Under the pieces are notes generated by a model. That model was not told the origin of the DNA. It did no database searches and saw only the letters and a program-made list of their open reading frames with translations. Below, piece after piece: positions 7,746 to 16,664 of a stretch of 51,525 bases of DNA. Source of the stretch: Rhodobacterales bacterium HKCCE3408 (GTDB lineage: Bacteria; Pseudomonadota; Alphaproteobacteria; Rhodobacterales; Rhodobacteraceae); NCBI GenBank assembly GCA_015689705.1, contig WVSN01000019.1, positions 1 to 51,525 of the forward strand, in the 5' to 3' direction. The stretch's first letter is position 1, and each line of letters opens with the position of its first letter. The translations under genes and the position numbers were made by a program.

Positions 7746-8429
7746 CTATGCCTCCCACCGGCGCTCCAGCGCTTCGATGGCGGCGATCCGGTCGGCGGTT
7801 TTCGGGTGGCTCATCAGCCAGGCCGGGACCGCGCCGCCCTGCGCGCCGGTCAGCGCCTCGAGCTTGGCGAAAAGCGATTTCTGCGGGCCGGTCCCGATAC
7901 CCGTCTTGGTCAGGAGTGCGGCAGCATAGGCGTCGGCCTCGTATTCATCCTGCCGGCTCAGCCGCGCCGCCAGCAGCGTCGCGACCATGTTGGCGATCCA
8001 GACACCAAACCCCGGGATGATCCGGCCAAGCACCGTGGCCAGCGCCACGCGCACCGCGTTCTGGCCGGAAAAGTCGATCATCCGCCGCCTTGTATGGCCA
8101 AGCGCGACATGGCCGAGTTCGTGCGCGATGACGCTGGCCAGTTCCTCTCCCGTTACCTCGCCCGAGCGGTATTTCTGGTAGAAACCGCGCGTCAGGAAGA
8201 TCCGTCCGTCCGGCGCGGCCAGCCCGTTGACCGGGGCGATGTCGTAGAGATGCACCTTGATCTTCTCGACGCCGAGCGCGTCGGCCATGCCGTCGGTCAG
8301 CCGGCGCAGTGCGGGATCGGCCAGTTCGGCCGACCGCGCGTCGAGCTCCTTCCGTGTGCGCCACGCGGAGAAGTGATACATGCCGAGCCCGTAGAGCACG
8401 GCGAGGATGATCGGCAGGGCCTTTATCAT
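7746..8429 (-). CDS. M48-family zinc metalloprotease, membrane-anchored
   Basis: A 227-residue M48 peptidase, related to the catalytic domains of HtpX and Oma1. The zinc site HELGH follows VIAHELGHVALGH (around residue 103), and the third ligand lies in the later EYEADAYA motif, as in the family. An N-terminal hydrophobic helix (IKALPIILAVLYGLGMYHF) anchors it, and a second hydrophobic stretch VWIANMVATLLAA follows the active site. It is shorter than HtpX (about 290) with fewer helices. It is transcribed after the P450 gene with a gap of 39 bases. Expected role is cleavage of misfolded or damaged membrane proteins; substrate unknown. Confidence 0.88.
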   Translation of the reverse strand: MIKALPIILAVLYGLGMYHFSAWRTRKELDARSAELADPALRRLTDGMADALGVEKIKVHLYDIAPVNGLAAPDGRIFLTRGFYQKYRSGEVTGEELASVIAHELGHVALGHTRRRMIDFSGQNAVRVALATVLGRIIPGFGVWIANMVATLLAARLSRQDEYEADAYAAALLTKTGIGTGPQKSLFAKLEALTGAQGGAVPAWLMSHPKTADRIAAIEALERRWEA

Positions 8430-8468
8430 GGCCGGGATATGGGCGCGCGCCGGGGCGGGGGCAATGGT

Positions 8469-9629
8469 CTACCAGCGGACGGGCACGGCGCGCGGGCCGC
8501 GAAAGGCCCACCCGGCGAACGGGGCGTCGCCGGCGAGCGTCAGGCCCGGCAGGCGGTCGAACAGCATCGGCAGCGCGACCTCGGCCACCAGTGCGCGGGA
8601 CGCCGCGGCCCCGGCGCAGAAATGCGGGCCCGCGCCGAACGGGATAGCGCCCGAGCCGTCTGCGCGCCAGGGGTCGAAGACGTCCGGATGCGCGAAGGCC
8701 GCCTCGTCGCGATTGGCCGAGCCGAACATCAGGAACGCCCGCGCGCCCTTCGGGATCGTCACGCCTGCGACCTCCGCATCCTGCGCCACCTCGCGCGGAG
8801 ACATCCCGATCGGGCTGATCCAGCGGGCGTATTCGGCGAAGATCGCGGTCCAGGACAGGCTGGCGCCCGCCGCCGCGCGCACCTCCGGGTGGGTCAGGAC
8901 GGCCCAGGCCGCGCCGGCGATCGCGTCGCGCGGCTCGTTCTGGCCGCCCGAGATGACCAGCTTGATATTGGCCGAGAGCCGGTCGGGTCCGAGCCCCGCG
9001 CGGTCCATGACGCTGAGCGACGACATGTCCGGCGCGGCGGCAAGCTTCGGTCGCATCGTCTCGATATGCCGGTCGATGAAGGCGGTCGCCTCGTGGCAGC
9101 GCGCTTCGACCTGCGGGTCGCCCGCGTAATTCGCGCAGCCGTCGATCATCGCCTGGCTGACGCGGTCCATGTCGGCGGCGGACATTTCGGTGAGGCCGGT
9201 CAGAAGCTTCAGCGCCTCACCCGAGACCGGCATGGCGTAATCGGTCACGAGATCGGCTGCACCCCGCGGCTCAAGCGCGTCGAGGATCTCGGCCGTCTTC
9301 GCCCGGAACATCGGCAGCCAGACCTCGCGCACCGTACGGGGCGACAGGGCGGGGAAGAGCGCCTTACGTTCCGACAGGTGCCCGTCGCCGTCGCGGCGCA
9401 TCATGTTCTCGCCCATCAGACGGGTCATCAGCCCGCCCGGCTGCCGGGACGAGAAGACCTCGATCCGTTTTTCCTCGCGGCGGATGTCGGCCCGGCGCGT
9501 CAGGAGATAGGCGCCGCCAAGCGCGGGGACGCGCGCCACAGGCGCCTCGGCCCGCATCCGGGCGAGATCCGGATAGGGATCGGCGGCGAAGGCCGCGGGG
9601 TCGATGCGGATGTCGGGGGCGTCGGCCAT
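8469..9629 (-). CDS. Cytochrome P450 with a non-canonical I-helix motif
   Basis: A 386-residue bacterial P450. The heme-thiolate signature is FGAGPHFCAGAAASR near residues 337-351, and the ExxR pair is EYAR followed by WISP. The start at 9629 has GGAGG eight bases upstream. The oxygen-activating I-helix, normally (A/G)Gx(D/E)TT, reads ISGGQNEPRD here: the acid-alcohol pair is replaced by Asn-Glu-Pro. This is known in a minority of P450s and usually means different proton delivery. No ferredoxin or reductase gene is adjacent, so electrons must come from elsewhere. Substrate cannot be inferred. It precedes the M48 protease gene in the same direction. Confidence 0.9.
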   Translation of the reverse strand: MADAPDIRIDPAAFAADPYPDLARMRAEAPVARVPALGGAYLLTRRADIRREEKRIEVFSSRQPGGLMTRLMGENMMRRDGDGHLSERKALFPALSPRTVREVWLPMFRAKTAEILDALEPRGAADLVTDYAMPVSGEALKLLTGLTEMSAADMDRVSQAMIDGCANYAGDPQVEARCHEATAFIDRHIETMRPKLAAAPDMSSLSVMDRAGLGPDRLSANIKLVISGGQNEPRDAIAGAAWAVLTHPEVRAAAGASLSWTAIFAEYARWISPIGMSPREVAQDAEVAGVTIPKGARAFLMFGSANRDEAAFAHPDVFDPWRADGSGAIPFGAGPHFCAGAAASRALVAEVALPMLFDRLPGLTLAGDAPFAGWAFRGPRAVPVRW

Positions 9630-9673
9630 GTCTCACTCCTCCGCCGGTAGCGGGGCAGAGTGCGCCGCCCAAG

Positions 9674-10276
9674 TCAATCGGGATGCGGGTGTTGCCTGAC
9701 GCGGTGGATGATCAGCGCGCCGAGGCCGATCGCGAGCAGCACAGCGACGAGCAAGCCCGAGAAGTTGCCGAGCGCGGCATAGACCGCCTCGACCCGGTCG
9801 GCGAAGACGTAGCCGAGCGCAAGATAGCCGCCGACCCAGATCGCCTCTCCGGCCGCATCCCAGAGCGTGAAGCGCAGCCAGCCGAGCCCCGCGCCGCCGG
9901 CGGCGAAATTCACGTACGGCCCGAGCGGCGCGACGAGCCAGGTGGAAAAGAAGACCCCGGTGCCGCCGTGCTGGTCGACCGCCTCGCGGGCCCGGGCCAG
10001 CAGTGCTGCGCGTTTCGGCCCGCGGGCGAGCCGGTCGAGCAGGGCCGCGCCGCCCGTCCGTCCGATCCAGTAACCGGTCTGGTCGCCCGCGACCGCCGCG
10101 GCCCAGGTCAGCAGGGCGACGGGCAGGGGGTCGAGATCGCCGGTCGAGACGAAACCGCCCGCCGCCAGCATGGCGAGCGAGGTCGGGATCGGCACGAGAA
10201 GGCAGGACAGGAAGGCGGTGACCGCCACGACCAGTGCGCCGTATTCGGCGACGAGGCCGAGGATCGTCCCGGTCAC
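9674..10276 (-). CDS. DedA/VTT-family membrane protein
   Basis: A 200-residue membrane protein with the VTT (SNARE-associated) pattern of DedA proteins: re-entrant-type segment with AFLSCLLVPIPTSLAMLAAGGF near the N-terminus, GDQTGYWIGR at about residues 64-73, a second half starting STWLVAPLGPYVNFAAG, and WDAAGEAIWVGGYLALGYVF. DedA proteins take part in membrane lipid (undecaprenyl phosphate or phospholipid) translocation and proton-motive-force maintenance. It overlaps by four bases the 117-residue membrane protein gene upstream, so the two are coupled. Substrate is not readable from sequence. Confidence 0.87.
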   Translation of the reverse strand: MTGTILGLVAEYGALVVAVTAFLSCLLVPIPTSLAMLAAGGFVSTGDLDPLPVALLTWAAAVAGDQTGYWIGRTGGAALLDRLARGPKRAALLARAREAVDQHGGTGVFFSTWLVAPLGPYVNFAAGGAGLGWLRFTLWDAAGEAIWVGGYLALGYVFADRVEAVYAALGNFSGLLVAVLLAIGLGALIIHRVRQHPHPD

Positions 10277-10626
10277 GGACGGTGTTCCGCGCGGTAGGCG
10301 TCGATCGCCGCCTGAAGCTCGGTGGCAAGCGCCTCGACACTCGTGCCGCGGGCTGCCGCGATCTCCTCGAGCGGGCCGGGCCGGCCGGCGTCGCGCGTGA
10401 GACCGAGGGCCTCGCCCACCACCTCGGGCGGCACGTCCCAGGACATCGCCACGTAGCGCGGCGTCATCCAGCCGGCGATGGGCTGGTCGCGATGCCCGGG
10501 ATCGGCCCAGTAAATGACCCCGAGCACGGTGCGGACGGCGAAGAATCCGGCCACCAGGACGCAGACGGCGAAGCCCGCCGTCAGCCCGGGCGCAGCCGCC
10601 CAGGCCCGTCGCAGGATACCGGTCAC
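10273..10626 (-). CDS. Small membrane protein coupled to dedA
   Basis: A 117-residue protein with one clear transmembrane helix (residues about 12-40, APGLTAGFAVCVLVAGFFAV) and a soluble C-terminal region of about 75 residues containing YWADPGHRDQPIAGWMTPRY and a helical ending. The second part resembles a small helix-turn-helix-like fold (PPEVVGEALGL then LEEIAAARG) but I would not call it DNA binding. It starts four bases after the OsmC stop and overlaps the DedA start, so it is in an operon OsmC - this gene - DedA. I do not recognise the family; conserved position suggests a DedA partner. Confidence 0.75.
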   Translation of the reverse strand: MTGILRRAWAAAPGLTAGFAVCVLVAGFFAVRTVLGVIYWADPGHRDQPIAGWMTPRYVAMSWDVPPEVVGEALGLTRDAGRPGPLEEIAAARGTSVEALATELQAAIDAYRAEHRP

Positions 10627-10630
10627 CGCG

Positions 10631-11062
10631 TCATGCGAGCTTGGCGTCCATCGTGATCTCGGCCGCGGCCAGCAGGCGCGAGATCGGGCAGCCGGCCTTG
10701 GCGGCCTTGGCGGCCTCGTCGAACTTGGCCAGATCGGCGCCGGGGATGGACGCGGTCACGTCGAGATGGATCTTCGTCACGGTCGGCGCGTCGCCCGAAG
10801 TGTCGAGCGTGACGGTCGATGTCGCGTTGATCTCGTCTGCGGTCATGTCGTTCTGACCAAGGATCATCGACAGCGCCATGGCGAAACAGCTGGCATGGGC
10901 CGCGCCGATCAGCTCCTCGGGGTTGGTGCCGGACTGGCCCTCGAACCGCTTGGCGAAGGTATAGTCGACGGCGTCGAGCGATCCCGACTGGGTCGACACC
11001 TTGCCGGTGCCCTTTTGCAGCGTGCCCGACCAGATCGCGGAGCCTGATTTTTCGATGGCCAT
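10631..11062 (-). CDS. OsmC/Ohr-family peroxide-reducing protein
   Basis: A 143-residue OsmC-type protein. Both redox cysteines are present: one in AAHASCFAMAL at about residue 60 and one in AKAGCPISRLL at about residue 125. OsmC and Ohr reduce organic hydroperoxides and act in the cytoplasm. The start at 11062 has GGGAGAG seven to eight bases upstream; the longer frame above it has no such site. The ending (CPISRLLAAAEITMDAKL) is typical of the OsmC branch annotated as peroxiredoxin. The gene leads an operon with a small membrane protein and DedA. No OhrR-type regulator is adjacent. Confidence 0.9.
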   Translation of the reverse strand: MAIEKSGSAIWSGTLQKGTGKVSTQSGSLDAVDYTFAKRFEGQSGTNPEELIGAAHASCFAMALSMILGQNDMTADEINATSTVTLDTSGDAPTVTKIHLDVTASIPGADLAKFDEAAKAAKAGCPISRLLAAAEITMDAKLA

Positions 11063-11130
11063 TGTGGTCTCTCCCGTATGTGTGTGCGTTAGCCGGCAAG
11101 CTAACCCGCGGCGGCCGACGTGCAAGGGGG

Positions 11131-12315
11131 CTAGCGGGCGAGGTCGCGCATGCCGCGGTCGAGACCTTCGAGCGTCATCGGCACCATGCGGCCCTCGAAC
11201 AGCCGTTCGATCATCGCGATCGACTGGGTATAGCGCCAGTATTTCTCGGGCACCGGGTTGATCCAGAGGCTTTGCGGCCAGCGCTCGCGGGCGCGCATCA
11301 GCCAGACCTCGCCGGCCTCCGGGTTCCAGTGCTCGTTCGCGCCGCCGGGATAGGCGATCTCGTAGGGGCTCATCGAGGCGTCGCCAACGAAGATGCATTT
11401 GTAGTCGGGCCCGTAGGTGTTCAGCACCTCCCAGGTCGGGATCTGGTGGGTCCAGCGGCGGCGGTTGTCGCGCCAGACGCCTTCGTACAGGCAATTGTGG
11501 AAGTAGTAGTATTCCAGGTGCTTGAACTCGGCCCGCGCGGCCGAGAACAGCTCCTCCACCACGCGGATGTGGTCGTCCATCGAGCCGCCGACATCGAGGA
11601 ACAGCAGCACCTTGACCGCGTTCCGCCGCTCCGGCCGGGTCTTCACGTCGAGCCAGCCCTGTTCGGCCGTCGCGCGGATCGTGCCGTCGAGGTCAAGCTC
11701 CTCCGCCGCGCCGTCCCGCGCCCATTGCCGGAGCCGCTTCAGCGCCACCTTGATGTTGCGCGTGCCCAGTTCGACATCGCCCGCGAAGTCCCTGAACTCC
11801 CGCTTGTCCCACACCTTCACGGCGCGTCGGTGGCGGCTTTCGTCCTGGCCGATGCGCACGCCTTCGGGGTTGTAGCCATAAGCGCCGAATGGCGAGGTGC
11901 CGGCAGTCCCGATCCATTTCGACCCGCCCTGGTGGCGGCCCTGCTGCTCTTTCAGACGCTCGCGCAGGGTCTCCATCAGCTTGTCGAAGCCGCCGAGCGC
12001 CTCGATCTGGGCCATCTCCTCGGGGCTCAGGTGCTTCTCGGCCATCTTGCGAAGCCAGTCCTCGGGCAGGTCCAGCGCCTCGACCAGCGCTTCGGGCGTA
12101 ATCGCTTCGAGACCGCCGAAGGCCTGCGCGAAGGCCTGATCGAACCGGTCCATGTGGCGCTCGTCCTTCACCATCGCGGCGCGCGCGAGGTAGTAGAAGC
12201 CGTCGATGTCGTAGGTCACGAGACCCGCCGATACTCCCTCCAGAAACGACAGGTATTCGCGCAGCGACACCGGCACGCGCGCGGCACGGAGTGTTTCGAA
12301 AAACGGGAGAAACAT
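11131..12315 (-). CDS. VWA-domain CoxE-like protein
   Basis: A 394-residue protein of the CoxE/VWA type. The N-terminal half is helical (FFETLRAARVPVSLREYLSFLEG), and the von Willebrand A domain starts at about residue 235 with LLFLDVGGSMDDH; the MIDAS signature DxGxS is D241-V-G-G-S245, metal binding. Such proteins work with a MoxR AAA+ ATPase as a chaperone pair that inserts metals or activates enzymes. The likely partner is encoded at 15115-15954, about 2.8 kb away, so the pair is split here by a J protein, a DUF2927 lipoprotein and an acetyltransferase. The 188-base gap upstream is a divergent promoter region shared with the J-protein gene. Confidence 0.87.
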   Translation of the reverse strand: MFLPFFETLRAARVPVSLREYLSFLEGVSAGLVTYDIDGFYYLARAAMVKDERHMDRFDQAFAQAFGGLEAITPEALVEALDLPEDWLRKMAEKHLSPEEMAQIEALGGFDKLMETLRERLKEQQGRHQGGSKWIGTAGTSPFGAYGYNPEGVRIGQDESRHRRAVKVWDKREFRDFAGDVELGTRNIKVALKRLRQWARDGAAEELDLDGTIRATAEQGWLDVKTRPERRNAVKVLLFLDVGGSMDDHIRVVEELFSAARAEFKHLEYYYFHNCLYEGVWRDNRRRWTHQIPTWEVLNTYGPDYKCIFVGDASMSPYEIAYPGGANEHWNPEAGEVWLMRARERWPQSLWINPVPEKYWRYTQSIAMIERLFEGRMVPMTLEGLDRGMRDLAR

Positions 12316-12503
12316 TGCTGGACGCCTTTTTTCAAGGACTTAGCAGGTCCGAGGCCGGGGCTCAACGGGGCGCACGTTAACGGAGGGTTCAGGAAAGTCT
12401 CGCAAATTTTCAAATTATGTCCTAACGGTGGCATGTGTGTATCGGCTGCGGACGGCATGTTTTCGCCATCGGGCCGCAGGTAACGAGTTTATTGGGGTGC
12501 GCG

Positions 12504-13016
12504 ATGACCGACGCAGGGCTCAAGGCCGCGTTCAGGACCCTCGGGGTCGATCCGTCTGACAGCGAAGAGAAGATCCGCGAAGCGCGCCTGCGCCTCGTGC
12601 GGACGTACCACCCGGACATTTATTCCGGCGACACGGCGCAGGCCGACCATGATCTGGCCGAGATCAACGCCGCCTTCGATATCGTGAAATCCCATCTGAA
12701 GCGCGCGAAACGGATCGACGTGACGCCGCGCACGACCGCCCGCGAGGACGCAAAGCGGCAGGCGATGAGCCGGGCCGAAGCCCTGCGGCGGGCCGAAGCG
12801 CAGCGCCTGGCCGAGGCGCGCCGCAAGGCCGAGGCCAAGCGCGCGGCGGCCGAGAAGCGGTGGGAACAGGCGGCTCAGGCCAAGCAGCGGGCGGAAAGCG
12901 CCCGGCCGATGAGCGAGGCTGAACGCCGGGCCGCCGAGGCGGCCGAGAACGTGTTCCGCTCCGCCCGGGTGGCGCTGGCCGCCCGACGCCGGATCCGCCT
13001 GCGCCAGACGGTCTGA
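12504..13016 (+). CDS. J-domain protein with Ala/Arg/Glu-rich helical tail
   Basis: A 170-residue protein. An N-terminal J domain covers residues 1-65 with the HPD tripeptide at 36-38 (TYHPDIYSG), which stimulates DnaK ATPase activity. The rest is a long, charged helix with repeated RRAEAQRLAEARRKAEAKR blocks, probably coiled coil, without zinc or substrate-binding domains. It is therefore a class C J protein. I chose ATG 12504 because it begins the J domain; an upstream in-frame start adds a Cys-rich stretch unlike the family and spans the promoter region. The stop codon lies inside a terminator-like hairpin shared with the convergent gene. Confidence 0.85.
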   Translation: MTDAGLKAAFRTLGVDPSDSEEKIREARLRLVRTYHPDIYSGDTAQADHDLAEINAAFDIVKSHLKRAKRIDVTPRTTAREDAKRQAMSRAEALRRAEAQRLAEARRKAEAKRAAAEKRWEQAAQAKQRAESARPMSEAERRAAEAAENVFRSARVALAARRRIRLRQTV

Positions 13017-13030
13017 GGTTTTTCAGACCG
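13009..13030. terminator. Bidirectional hairpin containing both convergent stop codons
   Basis: CGGTCTGA at 13009-13016 pairs with TCAGACCG at 13023-13030 around the loop GGTTTT. The stem contains the TGA of the J-protein gene on plus and the TGA of the 57-residue gene on minus. An A/T run is only partly present, so termination efficiency is uncertain. Confidence 0.65.
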
Positions 13031-13196
13031 GCGGGGGCAGGGTGATCGCCACGATCACGCCGACGACGAACCCGATCAGGCCGAGCACGGCCGCGTATTG
13101 CGCGATATCTGCCGCGTTGCCGCCACGGCGCCATCCGGCAAGTGCGCCAAGCGCGGCGCCGAGTGCGAGACCGGCGAGGGAGGGCAGGGAGATCAT
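13023..13196 (-). CDS. 57-residue two-helix membrane protein
   Basis: A short gene below usual ORF cut-offs. It starts at ATG 13196, with AGGAGG 5-6 bases before it; this ribosome site overlaps the TAG of the DUF2927 gene (TAGGAGG), so translation is coupled. The protein has a first hydrophobic helix LPSLAGLALGAALGALAGW, a short basic loop RRGG, then a second helix VLGLIGFVVGVIVAITL. Similar small Rhodobacteraceae proteins are often named apolipoprotein acyltransferase in databases, which I think is a misnomer carried over by error. It ends inside the convergent terminator hairpin. Function unknown; a MoxR-operon accessory is an inference from position. Confidence 0.8.
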   Translation of the reverse strand: MISLPSLAGLALGAALGALAGWRRGGNAADIAQYAAVLGLIGFVVGVIVAITLPPPV

Positions 13197-13205
13197 GCGT
13201 GCCTC

Positions 13206-14558
13206 CTACCGCACCAGAGCCGCGATTTCCGACAGACGCCGGGCGACCGCCTGGGGATCGCCGAAGCCGTAGCGGCCCCAGGCCAGACCATCGCGGCGGG
13301 CGCGCTCGGCCTCGTCGCTGCGGCCCGTCGCCTCCAGCGCCTCGGCGCGGATCATCAGCAGGGTGGCCAGGAGCGACGCGTTCTGTTCCCGCGTTGCGGC
13401 CGGGATCGCGGCCTCGGTCAGGTCGAGAACGCCGCCGAAATCGCCCGCGCTGAGCGCGAAGGCGGCCAGCTGCATGTCGACATGGGCGACGTGGATGCCG
13501 CGCGGATCGATCCGGCGGTAGACCTCGCGCGCGTTGCGGAAGGCCGTGATCGCCGTCCGGTCGCGTTGCCCGAGGCTGAGCCGGCCGAGCGCGAAATAGG
13601 AAAAGCCGAGCCGGGCGTCGCTCCAGCCCCGCGCTTCGGCAAAGGCGAGCGCGCGTTCGGCCGCCTCGAGCCGGCGTGTCGGCGGGGTGCCGCGGCCGAG
13701 AGCGGTCTCGATCAGGTCGATCCAGGCCCGCGGCGTCGGCTCCAGCGGGCGCGGCGACCGCCGCTCGCCGCCGGGATTGAGCCGCGCGAGGATCGACGGC
13801 AGCCGCGCCGCGACATCGGCCCGGCCCATTCCGGTGGTCAGCGCCGGGTCGTAGTAGGCGCGCAGGATCAGCATGTCGAAACCGGTCAGGATCGCCTGGA
13901 AATTGTCGTCGTTGAAAACGCTGTCCGGCAGCCGGTAGAGGTCGTTCAGCGGCCCGATGGCCTGCGCGATCTCCTCGTGCAGGCAGTCGCGGATTTCCTG
14001 CGGCGGCACGTCGGAGGGAATGAAGACTGCGACGCGCTCGCGCCGGGTCAGTGTCGTCCAGTCCAGCGCCGAGGAGCCGCCGGCGCGGCGGAACTCGGCC
14101 CAGGACGATACGCGGGGCACGACGAAGCAGGCGGCATGCGGCACGACGCGCTGCATCCGGGCGCGGGGCAGGGTCTCGATCGTGACCGAGGCCGAGCCGC
14201 GGCTGACGCGGCTGATCGGAATGCGCGCCTCGGCGTTCAGACGGGCGATGAGCCGGTCGAGATCGGGGATCAGCGTCGGCGGCGCGCCGGGGGCGACCGC
14301 GACCGTGATCGGCCCTTCGAAGCGGCTGAGCGCGGGCAGGGACCGGCCGGATTCCATCAGGAAGGTCAGGTCAAGGAAGTCGCGCGCGATATCGGAATTG
14401 GCCCGCGTCGGCGGTTCGGCCCGGCGGGCCTGGAACTGGCCCATCTGCGGCAGCCGCGTCGCGGGGTCGAGCGCCGCACGTCCCGGCGGCGGGGGCGTGG
14501 TGGTCACGCAGGCCGACAGCGCCAGCGCAGCGCAGAACGCAAGGACCGGCCGCATCAC
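13206..14558 (-). CDS. DUF2927 lipoprotein with HEEIAQ motif and TPR-like tail
   Basis: A 450-residue protein with a lipoprotein signal (LAFCAALALSACV, acylated Cys at about 17). The DUF2927 domain spans about residues 45-260 and contains DCLHEEIAQAIGPLNDL, a HExxQ-type pattern resembling zinc metallopeptidase motifs. Downstream, a helical region of about 180 residues (AERALAFAEARGWSDARLGFSYFALGRLSLGQ) has tetratricopeptide-like repeats. Start overlaps the acetyltransferase stop by four bases. A second DUF2927 protein lies at 28469-29431 without the repeat tail. The family has no proven enzyme activity that I know of; peptidase-like chemistry is inference. Confidence 0.84.
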   Translation of the reverse strand: MMRPVLAFCAALALSACVTTTPPPPGRAALDPATRLPQMGQFQARRAEPPTRANSDIARDFLDLTFLMESGRSLPALSRFEGPITVAVAPGAPPTLIPDLDRLIARLNAEARIPISRVSRGSASVTIETLPRARMQRVVPHAACFVVPRVSSWAEFRRAGGSSALDWTTLTRRERVAVFIPSDVPPQEIRDCLHEEIAQAIGPLNDLYRLPDSVFNDDNFQAILTGFDMLILRAYYDPALTTGMGRADVAARLPSILARLNPGGERRSPRPLEPTPRAWIDLIETALGRGTPPTRRLEAAERALAFAEARGWSDARLGFSYFALGRLSLGQRDRTAITAFRNAREVYRRIDPRGIHVAHVDMQLAAFALSAGDFGGVLDLTEAAIPAATREQNASLLATLLMIRAEALEATGRSDEAERARRDGLAWGRYGFGDPQAVARRLSEIAALVR

Positions 14559-15010
14559 GCCGCCCCCCGGTCGTACTTGATGAACGGCGTGAGCCGCCCG
14601 ATCCGGTCGTACAGCAGCCGCGCGGTCGCGTTGTCTTCCTGCGTCATCCAGTAGACGGCGGGCCGCCCGGCCGCATCGGCATCGGCATAGACCGCCTCGA
14701 TCAGCGCCCGGCCGACGCCGGTGCCGCGGGCTTCGGGAATGGCATAGAGATCCTGCATGTAGGTGACCGGCTCGATGCGCCAGCCGTGGGAGTGCACGAT
14801 CACATGCGCGAGCCCCACCGCGCGGTCATCCTGCAGGGCCAGAAAGCCGAGCATGTCGGTCCGGTCCGGGTCGGTGTAGCGGGCGAAGGTGGTGTCCATG
14901 ACCTCGTCCGTCACCGCGGTGTCGTAGAAGCCGAGATAGGCCTGCCAGAGCGGCGTCCAGGCGGCGCGGTCCTCGCGTGCGAGCGGACGTATGTCGAGAG
15001 GCGCTGTCAC
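14555..15010 (-). CDS. GNAT-family N-acetyltransferase
   Basis: A 151-residue GNAT protein. The acetyl-CoA binding loop is visible as ARGTGVGRALIEAVY (Q/RxxGxG/A type) at about residue 95-108, and motif B follows with VYWMTQEDNATARLLYDRIG. The fold length fits a single GNAT domain. It is encoded after the MoxR gene with a 104-base gap and overlaps the DUF2927 gene, so it sits in the middle of an operon shared with a chaperone ATPase. Substrate is unknown; operon position suggests protein or small-molecule modification but does not prove it. Confidence 0.85.
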   Translation of the reverse strand: MTAPLDIRPLAREDRAAWTPLWQAYLGFYDTAVTDEVMDTTFARYTDPDRTDMLGFLALQDDRAVGLAHVIVHSHGWRIEPVTYMQDLYAIPEARGTGVGRALIEAVYADADAAGRPAVYWMTQEDNATARLLYDRIGRLTPFIKYDRGAA

Positions 15011-15114
15011 GCAGGCTGACTCCGGGGGGTGCGGTCGACGGATGGACCCTAGAGGCGGGCCCGCCGCGCTTGCAAGCGGACTGTGGACAAAGCCCGGCGA
15101 CTGTTGCCGAAACC

Positions 15115-15954
<840 letters not shown>

Positions 15955-16114
15955 TGATTATCCTCGACATTCCGCAGGTCCGGTGAATCGGACTTAAAGA
16001 GACATTCGGTGCGTGACAAGGCGGTCGCATTCGGCTACTCCCCACCGCGGGAGTTGCCGGATGCGTATCCAACCAGACCGACTCGCGAGTACCGGGCCCA
16101 TTGAGGGGAGCGAT

Positions 16115-16537
16115 ATGAAGGCCGAAGTCTTTCTGCCGGAAGATTACCGTCCCGCCGAGGACGAACCATTCATGAACGAACGCCAGGTGGAATACTTCCG
16201 CCGCAAGCTCCTGGCCTGGAAGGCCGAGCTTCTCGCCGAAAGCCGGGGCACGGTGGCCGGCCTTCAGGACGGCACGCGGAACATCCCCGACGTCGCCGAC
16301 CGCGCGTCCGAAGAGACCGACCGGGCGCTCGAACTCAGAACCCGCGATCGCCAGCGCAAGCTGATCTCGAAGATCGACAGTGCCCTGCGCCGGATCGAGG
16401 ATGGCGAATACGGCTATTGCGAGGTCACGGGCGAGCCCATCTCGCTCAAGCGCCTCGACGCCCGCCCGATCGCCACGATGAGCCTCGAGGCCCAGGAACA
16501 GCACGAGCGCCGCGAAAAGGTGCATCGCGACGACTGA
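16115..16537 (+). CDS. dksA: DksA-type RNA polymerase regulator with a degraded zinc site
   Basis: A 140-residue DksA. The coiled-coil tip keeps the key DxxDxA motif (D59-V-A-D62-R-A64), which acts in the RNA polymerase secondary channel together with ppGpp. The C-terminal globular part has only one of the four zinc cysteines: C102, with T105, S123 and A126 at the other ligand positions. This single-cysteine form is usual in alphaproteobacterial DksA. ATG 16115 was chosen for the GAGGGGAG site at 16103-16110. It is monocistronic, with about 160 bases upstream for its promoter, in which I see no clear site. The chain is a normal length, so this is a natural variant, not a truncation. Confidence 0.93.
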   Translation: MKAEVFLPEDYRPAEDEPFMNERQVEYFRRKLLAWKAELLAESRGTVAGLQDGTRNIPDVADRASEETDRALELRTRDRQRKLISKIDSALRRIEDGEYGYCEVTGEPISLKRLDARPIATMSLEAQEQHERREKVHRDD

Positions 16538-16622
16538 GGCCCGTGCGGATGGCCCGACGGTCGAACCGCCCCGCGGGGCCGGATGACGTGACGGGCCTCT
16601 GCAATCGCCGCCTCCCTCCGGC

Positions 16623-16645
16623 CGCGGCCGTACCCTTCGGCCGCG
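16623..16645 (+). terminator. GC-rich hairpin after dksA
   Basis: CGCGGCC at 16623-16629 and GGCCGCG at 16639-16645 pair perfectly around a nine-base loop. It lies 86 bases after the dksA stop and 20 bases before the TTG start of the next gene. No T run follows, so it is either a weak terminator or a structure affecting translation of the monooxygenase. Confidence 0.4.
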
Positions 16646-16664
16646 CCCCATCCCGGACCGCCCC

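Noticed and set aside
7806-9650. A 614-codon open frame on the plus strand across the M48 and P450 genes
   Set aside because: Antisense to two well-recognised genes with clear motifs; composition is skewed to Arg and Gly without domains.
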